Source of the DNA: Nothophaeocryptopus gaeumannii
Lineage: Eukaryota > Ascomycota > Dothideomycetes > Mycosphaerellales > Mycosphaerellaceae
Length of the DNA stretch: 64,000 nucleotides
Assembly: GCA_031771865.1 (NCBI GenBank)
Contig: JASISA010000027.1
Span: 2,356,001 to 2,420,000, forward strand
Direction: 5' to 3'
The position numbers and the translations under genes are program-made. The notes below the pieces were generated by a model that saw only the letters and a list, made by a program, of their open reading frames with translations, did not search any database and was not told the origin of the DNA. Shown here one piece after another: positions 23,086 to 34,225 of this stretch; positions within the stretch are counted from its first letter, which is position 1, and each line of letters opens with the position of its first letter.

Positions 23086-24240
23086 ATGGCGGAGGAGAAG
23101 AAGATCAAGACGCTGGGCCATGTGCTGGTGACGGGCGGCGCGGGCTTCCTGGGCCACCACATTGTATCGCTGCTGGCCGCGCGCAACGCCTGCACCCGCA
23201 CCACCGTCCTCGACCTGAAGACGGCCGCCAAAGCGGTGCCCGGCGTGGACTACCAGATCGGCGACCTCACCGACTATGCCTCCATGCGCCAGTTCTTCGC
23301 CGACAGACACTTCGACGCTGTCATCCACACCGCAAGCCCCGTCATGACGGCCAGCAGCAAGAGCAAGGAGCTCATGTACAAGGTCAACGTTGAGGGCACC
23401 AAGAATCTGGTGCGGGTCGCGCAGGAGACGGGCGTCAAGGCCTTCGTGTACACCAGCTCTGCCAGCGTCATCCACGACACCCAGAGCAACCTCGTCAACG
23501 CTAACGAGACGTACCCCCTGATCATGGGCAGCGAGCAGCCCGAGTACTACACCACCACAAAGGCCCAGGCCGAGATCCATGTCCTCGCCCAGAACCGCGT
23601 CTCCGCCCATCCCAAGTTCCTCACCACCGCTATCCGTCCGTCCGCCATGTTCGGCGAGGGCGATGTCCAGCTCATCCCGCCTGGCCTCTCCGCATACTAC
23701 AAAGGCCAGACCAAATTCCAGATTGGCGAGAACGAGAACCTTTTCGACTTCACCGAAATCACAAATGTCGCTCATGCCCACCACCTCGCAACCGCCGCCC
23801 TCCTTGCCACCGCCGATCGAGAAGCCGCTGGCCTTGCTGCCCCGTTGAACCATGAGAAAGTCGATGGCGAGGCATTTTTCATTACGAATGATACACCGGT
23901 CTACTTTTTCGACTTTGCACGCATGTGCTGGGCCGCTGCCGGAGACAAGACGACGCCCTCGCAAGTGTGGCACCTCTCCAAGGAATTGGGACTGTTCTTG
24001 GCGACTTTGATGGAGTGGATATTCTTCATCTTCAGACTTGGCAAGCCCAATCTGACGAGACAACAAGTACGGTATACCTGTATGACGCGGTACTACAACA
24101 TCGATAAAGCGAAGCGGAGGTTAGGCTACAGACCATTGGTCGGCTTGCAGGATGGAATACGGAAAGGCGTGGCAGATGCGTTGTATCGAGGTGTCGTTGT
24201 AGGGCAGCCGCCGGAGCTCAAAGGCAAGCAGATACAATAG
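23086..24240 (+). CDS. ERG26: Sterol-4-alpha-carboxylate 3-dehydrogenase (decarboxylating)
   Basis: A single exon encodes 384 residues, the usual length. The 3-beta-HSD/extended-SDR pattern is complete: NAD-binding VTGGAGFLGHHIV at the N-terminus, the catalytic YTTTK, and TSSASVIHD and AIRPSAMFGEGD segments. A hydrophobic stretch LGLFLATLMEWIFFIF in the C-terminal third matches membrane association at the ER. Erg26 oxidises and decarboxylates the C4-carboxysterol in ergosterol synthesis, with Erg25 and Erg27 on the Erg28 scaffold. Codon use here is more GC-rich at third positions than in its neighbours, consistent with high expression. Confidence 0.93.
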   Translation: MAEEKKIKTLGHVLVTGGAGFLGHHIVSLLAARNACTRTTVLDLKTAAKAVPGVDYQIGDLTDYASMRQFFADRHFDAVIHTASPVMTASSKSKELMYKVNVEGTKNLVRVAQETGVKAFVYTSSASVIHDTQSNLVNANETYPLIMGSEQPEYYTTTKAQAEIHVLAQNRVSAHPKFLTTAIRPSAMFGEGDVQLIPPGLSAYYKGQTKFQIGENENLFDFTEITNVAHAHHLATAALLATADREAAGLAAPLNHEKVDGEAFFITNDTPVYFFDFARMCWAAAGDKTTPSQVWHLSKELGLFLATLMEWIFFIFRLGKPNLTRQQVRYTCMTRYYNIDKAKRRLGYRPLVGLQDGIRKGVADALYRGVVVGQPPELKGKQIQ

Positions 24241-25012
24241 CCACCGGATCACAAGGAAATTTGAAAGACGTGAATCAATCTGAGGATGGCTCATCTGCGA
24301 CAGGTGAATTCCATGCTCTCTTGTTCGCTGTAAAGCGTTCAAAGGCCACCAACTCTTTCCACCTTGCTGTCAACTGGCCATCTGCTTCGAACTCGCATCA
24401 GTCATTGCCTGTCCGAACACGAGTCTGAACAATTGACGCAATACCCAGGGTGGGAGGCCGCAACCGCTTCTCGGGAGATATCAATCGTCTTCTGAAACGG
24501 AGTTGGGCTCTGGGCCGACTCGGGCTGCTGTCAGTGCTTCAGCCCTCTCTCGACGTTCGAGCACGCTTCGGTTTCGAACGTGCTGCCCGTCGTGTGCTAT
24601 GTATGGTAGGTCTTGTGCCATATATGAGCAACCTAGGAGGCAGAAGCTGCATGTTCTGTTGCTGGAGCTGCGATACCGAAAGTTGCTATGCTCCTGCTTA
24701 GCCGCACGCCCATATATCTAGGACATCCGATTCCCTCTCTGGCTTTTCAGCGCTTCACTGAACTAGTGGACTCTCAAAATGTAGCTTTCATCTGCCGAAA
24801 CCTGCCAGCTCTCTTTCCCCTCGTGAGGCGGGGCAAGATGTTCGAGGCCCTACATCGCTGTAGCAGTACGAGGGCAAGGATCAGAAACATGTGAGGTGAG
24901 GTGCTTTGTACTATTCCATCCGTCACATCCCACAGGCCGATATATATACCTTATAGCAAATGTTCAACTTGATGTCCTCTGCTCACCCGCTTTCCACGCC
25001 TGATCCACAATA
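24241..25012. other. Intergenic with TATA box
   Basis: This is the downstream flank of ERG26 and the promoter of the MetE-like gene. There is no supported gene; open frames are short. Confidence 0.5.
24941..24948 (+). promoter_or_regulatory. TATA box of MetE-like gene
   Basis: TATATATA lies 65-72 nt before the ATG at 25013, a good core-promoter position. Confidence 0.5.
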
Positions 25013-26391
25013 ATGGCAGCCCCACGAAACCCACCCTTCCGCGCCGAGCATTTAGGCTCTCTCCTCCGACCAGAAAGACTCCTCGCCAAACGCCATGCAA
25101 TTCAACAAAAGAAAGACACTGAAGATGGCCTGCAAGCTCTCACGGATGACTGTATCGACGAAGCAGTCAAGATGCAGACAGAATGCGGGTTTCGAGCTAT
25201 CACCGATGGAGAGTATAGACGGCACATGTTTTGGGGAACGTTCTTTCCCTCATTGAATGGCATGAAGGAGATTTATGGGCCTGAAGCGAATATTTTCAGA
25301 GATTATGTGCCTGATATAGGTAAATTAGCTAGCTGCTGATGTGATTGGTGATTGTATGTCAACTAATTGTTTCTTGATGTAGCTGCTTTTCTGGAGGAAG
25401 AGAAAGTGCCCGGTGAAAGCGTCATCTGCGTTGGGAAGATTTCTCATACTGGCACATCGTCTTATATTTCCCAGTATGAGTATCTCAAGAGCATTACGCC
25501 GGAACAGCAGCATGGCGAGATCAAGATGACTCTGGCCGCACCAAATTGGTATCATCTGCGATACCGGGAGGGAAAAGCATATCCCAATGAAGTATATGCT
25601 TCTGACGAGGTATGTATGCCAAAGTCTCGCATGGTGTATGTTCGGAAGTGCTGAGAGAGCACAGGAATATTTTGCAGATATCGCCGCGGCCTATCGCACT
25701 GAGCTGAACATCCTGTACGATGCCGGAGTCCGCAATGTCCAGGTGGATGATCCAAATCTGGCGTGTGAGGCTCTCATCGTTGGCTGTGCTTGTCCCAGTT
25801 CAACTGACTGTGGGGGTTGCAGACTTTTGCTTCGAAAAGATGATCGAGGGATGGGAGAAAGATCCCGCCAACACTCGCACCATCGACGACCTATTTGACG
25901 CGTACATCCGATTCTACAACGAATGCTTCAAGCGACCCGCCGACATGCATCTCGGAATACATCTATGCCGTGGCAACTTCGTCAACTCTCGCCATTTCTC
26001 AGAGGGTGGATACGATCGGATTGCTAGGAAGCTCTTCAACGACTTGAATGCTAGTACATATTACCTCGAGTACGACACTTCGCGCGCGGGTGGGTTTGAG
26101 CCGCTCAAATCTCTTCCAAAGGACAAGAATGTCACCCTTGGTGTTGTCACGAGCAAGTTCCCAGAGCTCGAGGACAAGGAAGAAATGAAGAAGCGCATCC
26201 ATAAGGCCGCTGAGCTCATCGCTTCCGGATCTGGAGAAAGCAAGGAGCAAGCTTTGAAGCAGCTTGGTGTAAGCCCTCAATGTGGGTTCGCATCTCATGA
26301 GGATGGAAACCTTCTGGGTTACGAGGACATGGTGAAAAAGCTGAAGCTTGTTCGAGATATAGCTGACGAGATTTGGCCTGCTGAGCCATAG
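25013..26391 (+). CDS. Stand-alone MetE C-terminal-domain protein (methionine synthase II-like)
   Basis: Four exons (25013-25319, 25383-25609, 25665-25764, 25823-26391; introns 63, 55 and 58 nt) give 400 residues. It corresponds to the C-terminal, zinc-binding half of cobalamin-independent methionine synthase: start RAEHLGSLLRP, TDGEYRR, VDDPNLAYFCFEK, then HLCRGN (His-x-Cys), EYDTSRAG (Glu) and QCGFAS (Cys) supplying the zinc ligands. Full fungal Met6 has about 765 residues and an N-terminal half for folate-polyglutamate, which is absent here. Members of this short group are thought to be methyltransferases related to MetE, possibly using other methyl donors. A housekeeping Met6 probably exists elsewhere. 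The family is secure, the exact reaction unknown. Confidence 0.87.
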
Positions 26392-26398
26392 TTAAATA

Positions 26399-27562
26399 TC
26401 AACTTTCAGATAGTTGCGACGTAGTGGCCAGTTTCCAGACGTGTGTCGCGCGCTCCCAGTGAGATAACGCAACAAAGAAGATCGACAATATGATCACAAT
26501 TGAAAGTCTGATCCTCCGGCTCATCGCTTTTTTCTTGAAGTTGGAAAGAATCAGCGTCTCGATCAAGTCATCAGACCCGCTTTCCGGAAAGTCCATCGCA
26601 ACAATGCCATATCGGCGTGCTCTTCCATGGGTCTGTAGGTAGGTGCGCAGCCGAGGATTCATGCCGTCCTCGAACGTGAAGCCATAGTAACCGCCAACGG
26701 CAATCTGACGCGGAGTCAATTGATACCACCAGTTGAATTCGTACGCAGATGTGAAGTTCAAATACCAGTGGTTTGGTTCGTCATCGTTTGCAGCTCGATC
26801 CAGGAGTTTAGAGACGTCGCCTCCTTTAATGGCAATCAACGATGGAAGTGGTGTGGGGTCCGGGAACGAATAGTGATCCTGAATAGTTAGCTGCACCTGG
26901 TTGCGCGTGTAAATGGTGAAGGGTGTGCTTGGATTGTCCTGCCACTGAGTTACATCAATCCCGAATGCCATTGGTCGGGGTAAGTTATATCGCCTGAACA
27001 GTTGGATTCTGCCACGAAGCTCCCTCAGTCTCGGAGTGGAGTTTGCTGTGCGCCAGCGCTCAGATCTCGTTGCAATGTTCTGTAGTATAGCCTGCCAGAG
27101 AAGTACAGTAGAGTTCTCTGGTTTCCTGTCTTCCTTGATCTGTACAATCAGCCCCTCGGTTGGATGCTCGTCGAGCCAGGTGTACATGGATCCCAACACG
27201 TCCGCAAGTCGAAGGCCTAGCAGTGAAGGGCCATGGACCATTTCTGCGGTACCATCCACAATGCCGCAACGCAGGTCGTAATATCGTATCCCAGAATTGA
27301 GTTGCTGTAATATGTTCATCTTCTGGGTCGCAATGAAAGGCCATGGACGTGTGAAAGCAGAACTGTCATGAGTGCCGGGAATGGAGAGGGCAGACACCAG
27401 CTTGCTGTCATCCACTTGCGACATCCAGTGCTCTCCTAGTTGGAGGGAGTCGCCCGCCTTCGGCCGCTCTCCATGAAGACCATCCTTCTCGTTGATGGAT
27501 CCATATCCATACACGTGCCCGCTCTCGAGATCACGAAGAGCAAGCCGCGCGCGCTCTGCCAT
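26399..27562 (-). CDS. PI-PLC X-domain protein with C-terminal membrane anchor
   Basis: A single exon encodes 387 residues. It carries the X-domain of phosphatidylinositol-specific phospholipase C as found in bacterial-type and fungal stand-alone enzymes: LSIPGTHDSSAF with the first catalytic His, IRYYDLRCG, EMVHGPSL with the second His, and LIVQIKEDR. It lacks the Y and C2 domains of eukaryotic PLC-delta. A hydrophobic segment near residues 352-367 (SIVIILSIFFVAL) suggests a C-terminal membrane anchor. Substrate could be phosphatidylinositol or a related glycolipid. Its stop lies only 7 nt from the end of the convergent MetE-like gene, so the 3' UTRs overlap. Confidence 0.87.
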   Translation of the reverse strand: MAERARLALRDLESGHVYGYGSINEKDGLHGERPKAGDSLQLGEHWMSQVDDSKLVSALSIPGTHDSSAFTRPWPFIATQKMNILQQLNSGIRYYDLRCGIVDGTAEMVHGPSLLGLRLADVLGSMYTWLDEHPTEGLIVQIKEDRKPENSTVLLWQAILQNIATRSERWRTANSTPRLRELRGRIQLFRRYNLPRPMAFGIDVTQWQDNPSTPFTIYTRNQVQLTIQDHYSFPDPTPLPSLIAIKGGDVSKLLDRAANDDEPNHWYLNFTSAYEFNWWYQLTPRQIAVGGYYGFTFEDGMNPRLRTYLQTHGRARRYGIVAMDFPESGSDDLIETLILSNFKKKAMSRRIRLSIVIILSIFFVALSHWERATHVWKLATTSQLSES

Positions 27563-27965
27563 GGTTTGGATCCCCCGAAGCGACTGTACGCGAAGCCATC
27601 AAGGATGTCAATGAAGGAGTGTAGAGCATGGAGTATTGACTGAGTGGCCGTACGAAAGGATGCAACTGGAAGGTGGGAGTAGTAATAAGGTACATGAGGT
27701 ATTAAGTTTTATCCATGCCCCCGCCGTGCCACTCCACCAAGGTCCACGAGCAGAAGTCGTGTCAATCTTTGATGCGCAGCACCTGTCAAATGTTGATGGC
27801 GGAAAGCGGCGGGCTGAAGCCTGTCGAGGTCGAGGTCGAGCCCTTGCAGATGAGGCTCAAACGCGCCCGTTAATAGACACACTCCCGTGTCTCTCTGTAC
27901 TATGTGCTGCACGCGCACCGCAACCAACTATTTCGCCTGTACGTGGAGACGGCGACCATTCAACA
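27563..27965. promoter_or_regulatory. Shared upstream region of PI-PLC and TMEM115-like genes
   Basis: This 403-bp divergent interval has no supported gene. The plus-strand frame is open through it but the family start is at 27966. Confidence 0.4.
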
Positions 27966-29223
27966 ATGCCGCGCATCAACCTACCTCCCCTGTCCAGAGC
28001 TCTGCTACTTCTCGTCGTCGTCTTGTCCTCGCTCAACGCCGTCTTGCGGACCAACAAATGGAGATCCTCTCTTGACTCCGCGCCCTCCCCGACCTCCGCC
28101 GCAAACTACCTCTCTAGCCCGCAGTGGGCCATTCCATACCTCGTCTGCATACCGACCGAAAGCATTCGATACCCGTGGACAGTCTTGACAGGAGCGTTGG
28201 TGGAGAACAACATCGTATCTCTTGCCATCAGTGGCAGCGTTATATTCTTTGGAGGCAGATACTTGGAGCGAGCGTGGGGCAGCAAGGAGTTTGGGAAGTT
28301 CGTGCTATTTGTGACAATGCTTCCAAATCTAGTCACTTTCTTCTTGTACGCCCTTTGGCATGCCGCTGTTGGCCATTCCCCTGAGCAGTACGTCTCTCGC
28401 TTCGCAACACCTCCCGCGTTTCGCTAACGAGAAGGAAGTCCAACTCCCCTGAACGGTCTGGTTGCCCTCGAAGCCGGCTTTCTCGTCTCCTTGAAGCAGC
28501 TGGTCCCAGAGCACACCGTTTCTCTCTTCAAAGGTGTCATCCGCATGCGCATCAAACACGTATGTTCTCCACAAGGTGAAGCTGTCCCATCCGGCAGAGA
28601 CAGTCGCTGACCCTGCGATTTGTCGAGATTAGTTTCCGGCCGTCTTCGTGTTAGCCAATATGATTTCGGGGCCCCTGCTTGGCACAGACACCGCATTCTG
28701 GCTTGGTTTGCAAGGCTTTCTGATCTCGTGGATCTACCTACGTTTCTTCAGGATCTCTGAGTTCACAGGTGCTGCCACCGGAGGAGAAGGTGCCGTCATG
28801 AAAGGCGATGCGAGCGACACTTTCGCATTTGTCGCCTTCTTCCCTGATTTTATGCACCCTGTCCTTTCACCAATATGCGACACAATCTACAACGGTTTGG
28901 TGCAGCTTCGAGTCTGCACTCCATTTTCGGAAGAGGCCATCGAGGCTGGTAACGAGAGCGCTGCTTCGCGCTCGGAAGGAGGACTACCAAGTATCATGGA
29001 CACTCGTGGGGGGTTGGGGCGAAGAGCGGAGGCTGAGAGGCGGCGAGCGCTAGCGTTGAAGGCACTGGACCAAAGGTTGACTTTGGCCGCAGCAAGCCGC
29101 CAGTCCACCGCGCCCGTGACTTCTGTGCAAGCGACCTTGGGAGGAGACCAACCACAGACATCAGCGGGGACGCATGAGCTGGCGGGAGAGCTTCCAGTGC
29201 CTTCACAGGCCGTACAGGAATGA
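27966..29223 (+). CDS. TMEM115/rhomboid-related Golgi membrane protein (DUF1751)
   Basis: Three exons (27966-28387, 28439-28559, 28633-29223) give about 377 residues. The N-terminal half has several membrane segments in the rhomboid-like arrangement (ALLLLVVVLSSLNAVL; IVSLAISGSVIFFGG; FGKFVLFVTMLPNLVTFFLY; the NGLVALEAGFLVSLKQLVPEH segment). The FKGVIRMRIKHFPAVFVL and GLQGFLISWIYLRFF stretches are typical of TMEM115, a Golgi protein with roles in retrograde transport. The tail is polar and disordered. The acceptor of intron 1 (28388-28438) was chosen to keep the TPLNGL frame; the nearby AG at 28434 would break it. Rhomboid protease catalytic residues are not evident. Confidence 0.85.
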
Positions 29224-29967
29224 TCAAGGACTGTCGAAATTGCTGCGTTGAGCGACTCCTGTGCTGGCATGTTTTAGCAAGCGCGGCGTTCTGGTTGATA
29301 CCTTATGACTTCAGTAACGCAGCTCTGCGTGTATTTCCACTGACGTGCCTCCAGAATCCTCAAATCACTATCAGAATGCATCCGCAACGCAGTGTCAAGT
29401 GCTCTGCATCGAACTGCCGTTGTTTGATGCTAGGCTCCAGGTGGGGCGATCCACCTCCCCACATATCGATCCTAGCTCGAACTTTCACCCCTCGTTGACA
29501 ACGTCCCACGTTGGCCTTGGCGATGCTGCTTGTTTCTATACCCTTGCGGGAGGTCGCGACTAGATGTCCCGTACGCACTGCAGAGGCGACAATGACGCAA
29601 CACAGTGATACTCATCATCAAAAGCGGCAGAGTCTGCGAGAAGCCATCAGCCGCGGAAGATAACGTAGCAGGAGAGCTGAGTTCGTCGTCTTACACTGTA
29701 TGTGAAGACAAAGCAGCCACTAGAGCAGACGTGTGCAATGCTGCACAACCCGATCATCACGGACAAGATGGACCGAATCCGAATCAGCATCAAGTCAGCT
29801 CGGCATCCCGGCTAATGATAGCATGGACTTGGAATGTTCTGCACATATGATAACCTCAGCGGGTATGCTGCTCCCTCCTACGTAAAGCTTGCTTCTTTTG
29901 CACTTTCCAGTTAGGCTTCGGACATACACTACTTGATTAGCGCTGTCACCAGATCGTGGACGCTGGA
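29224..29967. other. Intergenic
   Basis: About 740 bp with no supported gene; it is the promoter side of the Baeyer-Villiger-type gene. Confidence 0.5.
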
Positions 29968-32428
29968 ATGTCAATCCAGGGCTTAGACATGTCTGCCATA
30001 CCCAACTTACCGGAGCATGTTCTCGAGGCGCGAGGTAACAACGCAGATGCTGCTTTGCAGCATCTGCTCAAGTCTAAGGAAGGTGTACTCCAGGCCGAGC
30101 ACTTGGAGATCAAGTCTAAGGAAGGTGTACTCCAGGCTGAGCACTTGGAGCAAGCCAACGGATTGAGCTCCGAGAAGACAAGCGGCGTTGACTCCGATGA
30201 GGTACCTTGGAGCATCCACGATACATCCATCGAAAATCAACGACCAGTGAAGGTTATTTGCATTGGCGCTGGATATTCTGGTATTTATTGCGGTATTCGC
30301 ATTCCAGAACGGCTGAGGAACTGTGATCTGGTCATCTATGAGAAGAATGCTGGCATCGGAGGTCCGTGTGCTCTCCTCTTCAGACATTATCTCTTGTTAA
30401 TCTTCTCATCCAGGGACTTGGTTCGAGAATAGATATCCAGGAGCAGCTTGTGGTGCGTCTGTCAGGTGTCTCCGCTGAAGCCTTGGCTCACAAGCATAGA
30501 TATTCCTTCTCATTCATACCAGTTCTCCTTCAACCCTAAGCCAGACTGGTCGTCACTATATGCTCCATCGCATGAAATTCGGGATTATCTCCAAAGCACG
30601 GCTGAGAAATATGGCGCAACTCGATTCATGAAGCTTCGACACGAGGTCAAGAGCTGCCATTGGAATCATGAGCAAGGACAGTGGCATGTTATCATTCAGG
30701 GTGAATTTGCTTACTCCCGACTACTCAGGGGCAGCAGCTGACTGCATACGTTCTTGCATGCAGGACCCGAGGGCGAGATCTTCAAGGATACTTGCGACAT
30801 ACTAATCAGTGCACGCGGACTGCTCAATAACAAGCAATGGCCGGACATCGAAGGTCTCCGAGCATTCCAGGGCGAGGTAATGCATTCCGCAGCTTGGAAT
30901 ACGCACTACGACTTCACGAACAAGCGTATTGGGGTGATAGGCAGCGGGAGCTCCGCCATTCAAATGTACGTGGCTTTATCTCAAGGCCATGTTCGCTCTG
31001 ACTGACTACTCGGTAGCATTCCCAAACTTCAAAAAGTCACTGGCGCGCGTTTGGACTGCTACATGCGTTCAAAAACATGGATCTCCCCTCCCTTTGGCCA
31101 GAGAGTCGCGGATGAAGCAGGACTTGGCGACGGGTTGAAGTTCACGGCAGAGCAGATAGAGAAGTTCAAGTCTAATCCCAAGGTCTGGTTTGATTTCCGC
31201 ATCATGGTCGAGGCCGATGCTAACAACATCCACGCTTCGACGTTAAAAGGCTCGGCCATGCAGAAGGCTGGCGAAGATTTTTACGACAAGGTCATGAAAG
31301 AAATATTGGCGAAGAAGCCGCACTATTACGACTGGCTGAAACCCAGCTTCGCACCTGGATGTAGAAGGTTGACACCTGTGAGAGCTCCCTGAGCCGGAAA
31401 GATACCCGGAGAGTTGAGGAACTGATATCCTCACAGGGGCCTGGTTTCTTAGAAGCTCTCGTCGAGGATAACGTGGAATTTATCCGCGACAAGATCGCAC
31501 GAATAGAGGAGAAAGGAGTTGTCACGGAAGATGGCCAGCTTCGCGAAATTGACGTCCTCGTCAGTCTGAATCTCAGAAAGAGTTGAGCATGAGCAGTTGC
31601 TGACCCTGTTTTGCGAGACAGATATGCGCCACGGGATTCTATGCCAGCGCCGCGCCACCGTTTGAAGTCAAAGGCCTCAACGGAAAGACCATGAAGGATC
31701 ACTGGCACGAGCGAGCCAGTAACTATCTCAGTCTGACAACAGACCAGTTCCCAAATGTAAGGAGAACGTGCATCTATTTGATCAAGAGTCTACAAGAGAT
31801 ACTGACCCCAGTCATCCAGCACTTTTTCATGCTCGGTCCGAACGGAGCCATCGGCGAGGGGTCTTTAACCATGATGATCGAGAGCACAGGCGACTACATT
31901 CTCAAAGCCATCCGCAAAATCCAGCGGGACAATATCAAATCTATGGTCATCAAGCCGCGTCTCGTCAGAGACTTCACGCGATACTGTGATGCTTACTTTA
32001 AGGAAACTGTCTACAAAGACGACTGCAAGAGCTGGTATCGTAAGAATGGTCAAGGCGTCCCGTCTGATTCGTTACTGGACTGTGGTGAGCTCGAAAAGCT
32101 GGAAGGCCTAGAAATTCTGAGACATGCACTGATCTTTCACCCTTTGCTCTACAGGCCTGGGAGTACCTTACACTGCATTGAAGCGTTGAGAAGCCCGCGC
32201 TGGGAGGATTATGAGTACGAGTACCTGTCAGAGGAAAATGGAAGTGAGATAAATCTGATGGGGTGGCTCGGTAATGGCTGGGGTTTGAATCAGCTCAAAG
32301 ACGAAGTCTCCGAGACGGATCTGGCTTTCTATTTGCTGCCGGAATTCCAAGAAAGGGATATCGGCGTGCCCAAGTACCCACGGCCCGAGGAGAACGAGCA
32401 TTATCAGATACGACCGTGGAGTTATTGA
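29968..32428 (+). CDS. Baeyer-Villiger-type flavin monooxygenase
   Basis: Eight exons (29968-30361, 30414-30452, 30500-30700, 30764-30965, 31017-31377, 31437-31559, 31622-31756, 31820-32428) give about 687 residues. Motifs: FAD fold CIGAGYSGIYCG, GGTWFENRYPGAACD, the BVMO fingerprint FQGEVMHSAAW (FxGxxxHxxxW), the NADPH fold GVIGSGSSA, and ICATGFYA. These enzymes insert oxygen next to a ketone using NADPH and O2. Most junctions restore conserved blocks, but two donors are weak (GTCCGT, GTCAGT). The stretch 32040-32154 translates openly as a non-conserved insertion before PGSTLH and may hide an intron I could not place in frame. The N-terminus contains a recent tandem duplication. Confidence 0.85.
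30069..30150 (+). repeat. In-frame 42-bp tandem duplication in monooxygenase exon 1
   Basis: Two 40-nt copies (30069-30108, 30111-30150) differ by a single C/T base and are spaced 42 nt apart. They duplicate a 14-residue unit, KSKEGVLQAEHLE plus a spacer. The near identity shows a recent event. Confidence 0.95.
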
Positions 32429-34225
32429 GGGTGAGAAGCGAGATGTGAGGAATGCACAGAGTGAAGAAGCATGAAGTAATGGGCTGTCGATACTTACGAG
32501 CAACACACAATTAGACAATACCCCCAGACCTTTCCTCACTTACCTCTCACCTACTTCGTGGAGGTCTGACAAGGCCAACATCGTCTTACTTGCCGCTGAA
32601 GGGTACTAGGCTCATGAAGCGTACGTGTAGTTCACTTCGACATGCAGGAAACGTAAATCCGACAGCCGTTTGACCAGGTGCATGGAGCTCTCGACATGCG
32701 AAAAGCGCGAAGTTGACCAGTCCGAGCAAATCAGGTACATGTAGGCAACAGAGGAGTGTGGTTCCTGCCAATGAAGGCGCAGGAAAAGCGAAAATCGGAG
32801 GCTTTCCTGCGATATGCAGGGGACAGAATCATTCATGCAGGTACAGCTCGAGGAGGTGTGGTGCTTCTTGTGGATAGTATGGCCAGATCTACCGCGGCTC
32901 TAAACCAATAACGATTGCTTTGCAGATACATGCACGATCTTCTTCGCGCATGTGCACTATACGTCTCCCTAAATACGGGGCGAGACAGGCGAGATGCAGA
33001 TGGGGTGTTGGACGGCGGGCCCGCGGGCGAGGGGGTGGTGTTCATGAGCTTGCAGGGACGTCAAGCTGCGGTCGAGCCGAAATGACGGCGACGGCGACGA
33101 CGGGGACGGGGACGGGGACGGGGACGGGGATGAGATGACATGATCGATGCACCTGCAATTACATGTAGATCTTATTATATTGATGACCACCTCTGATCTT
33201 ATCTCACACACGGTAGTTAGTAGTAGGAGAAGGCCGTCCGCTGTAATACCCGCAATATTAATTAAACGCAAATGTACGCAGGACTTGCAGCAGGGTCTTC
33301 CTGTCAGGACCTCGTCGAACTCATGCAGAGCCTGCATCGCCGCCAAAGCCTAATAAGCCCACAATGCATGCACCGCGTAACTTACTACATGTATTTGGAA
33401 GCACCCCAGGCTATGGATCCATCGATATAACATGATATATGGGCGTCGTTGCGGGGATTGCGGCGACGTTGCTGAGATGAGGCTGCAGAGCACCTCCGAC
33501 CGTATTAAATAAGTGCGCTACAGTATACTGTACTGTACGAACCCCTCAGGCGATCCCCTTCGCGCTCTGGGTTGGCCCAAAGAGGACTACTGACATGTGC
33601 GAGGCGGTGCTCTCCAGCGCCACCCGCCCACGCGCAGTGCATCTCCCGAAACCTAGTCACCGTTTAGCATCTCCTAGCTCCGCCAATTGCGCAAACACCA
33701 TGCCACTTGAAGCATCATTGATGAGGACGGAAGCCAGTAGTGGTGTTGCTAGCAAGGGAGGCGGCGTGTGCAGGCTCATTATTAAGACGACGGTGCATGG
33801 CATGACAGAAGAGCCATCGGCTTCGGCTGCATACCGAGAGTATTAAGACGACGATGCATCCCCCGTCGCCTTCGCGCATCATCTCCGCGCCCACACCTTA
33901 TCCCATTGCTGTTCCTATCCCACCACAGCTGCCGAGCGCCCCTCGACACGTCGTTTCAGGCCTAATGCGCGACTCAGGACGCCTGCTGGCACTCTGAGAC
34001 AGTTCACAGTCCTCAGTGCCCGCCGACTCTTCTTCTTATTACCATCATCATTAGCTCCTCTCTATCGTATTCCATCTCCCACGCTGCCGCCGCGACACAC
34101 GAACGCCGCCCTGCGACTACTTCCACTCCAAGGCCTGCGTCTGCAATCGAGTCTGGATCTCTGTGGCCTCCCGCGAAGCGAACGCTCGTACAGAATGCGG
34201 CTCACTTGACCTCTACTCGGACAGC
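32429..34225. other. Long intergenic region
   Basis: About 1.8 kb without a supported gene. It includes a GGGGAC hexanucleotide tract and, near 33840-34225, a pyrimidine-rich leader of the next gene. The frame of the next gene is open from 34163 but has no ATG before 34226. Confidence 0.55.
33084..33130 (+). repeat. GGGGAC/GGCGAC hexanucleotide repeat
   Basis: Tandem ACGGCG units are followed by about five GGGGAC units. The G-rich strand has runs of four G every six bases, a pattern capable of G-quadruplex formation. It lies in a non-coding interval. Confidence 0.85.

Noticed and set aside
23044..24066. A 340-codon open frame antisense to ERG26
   Set aside because: The sense strand encodes an obvious sterol dehydrogenase. 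The antisense frame reflects high GC at third codon positions.
34163..34225. Upstream extension of the large disordered protein
   Set aside because: The extension starts with GTG; the first ATG is at 34226, so the shorter start is used.
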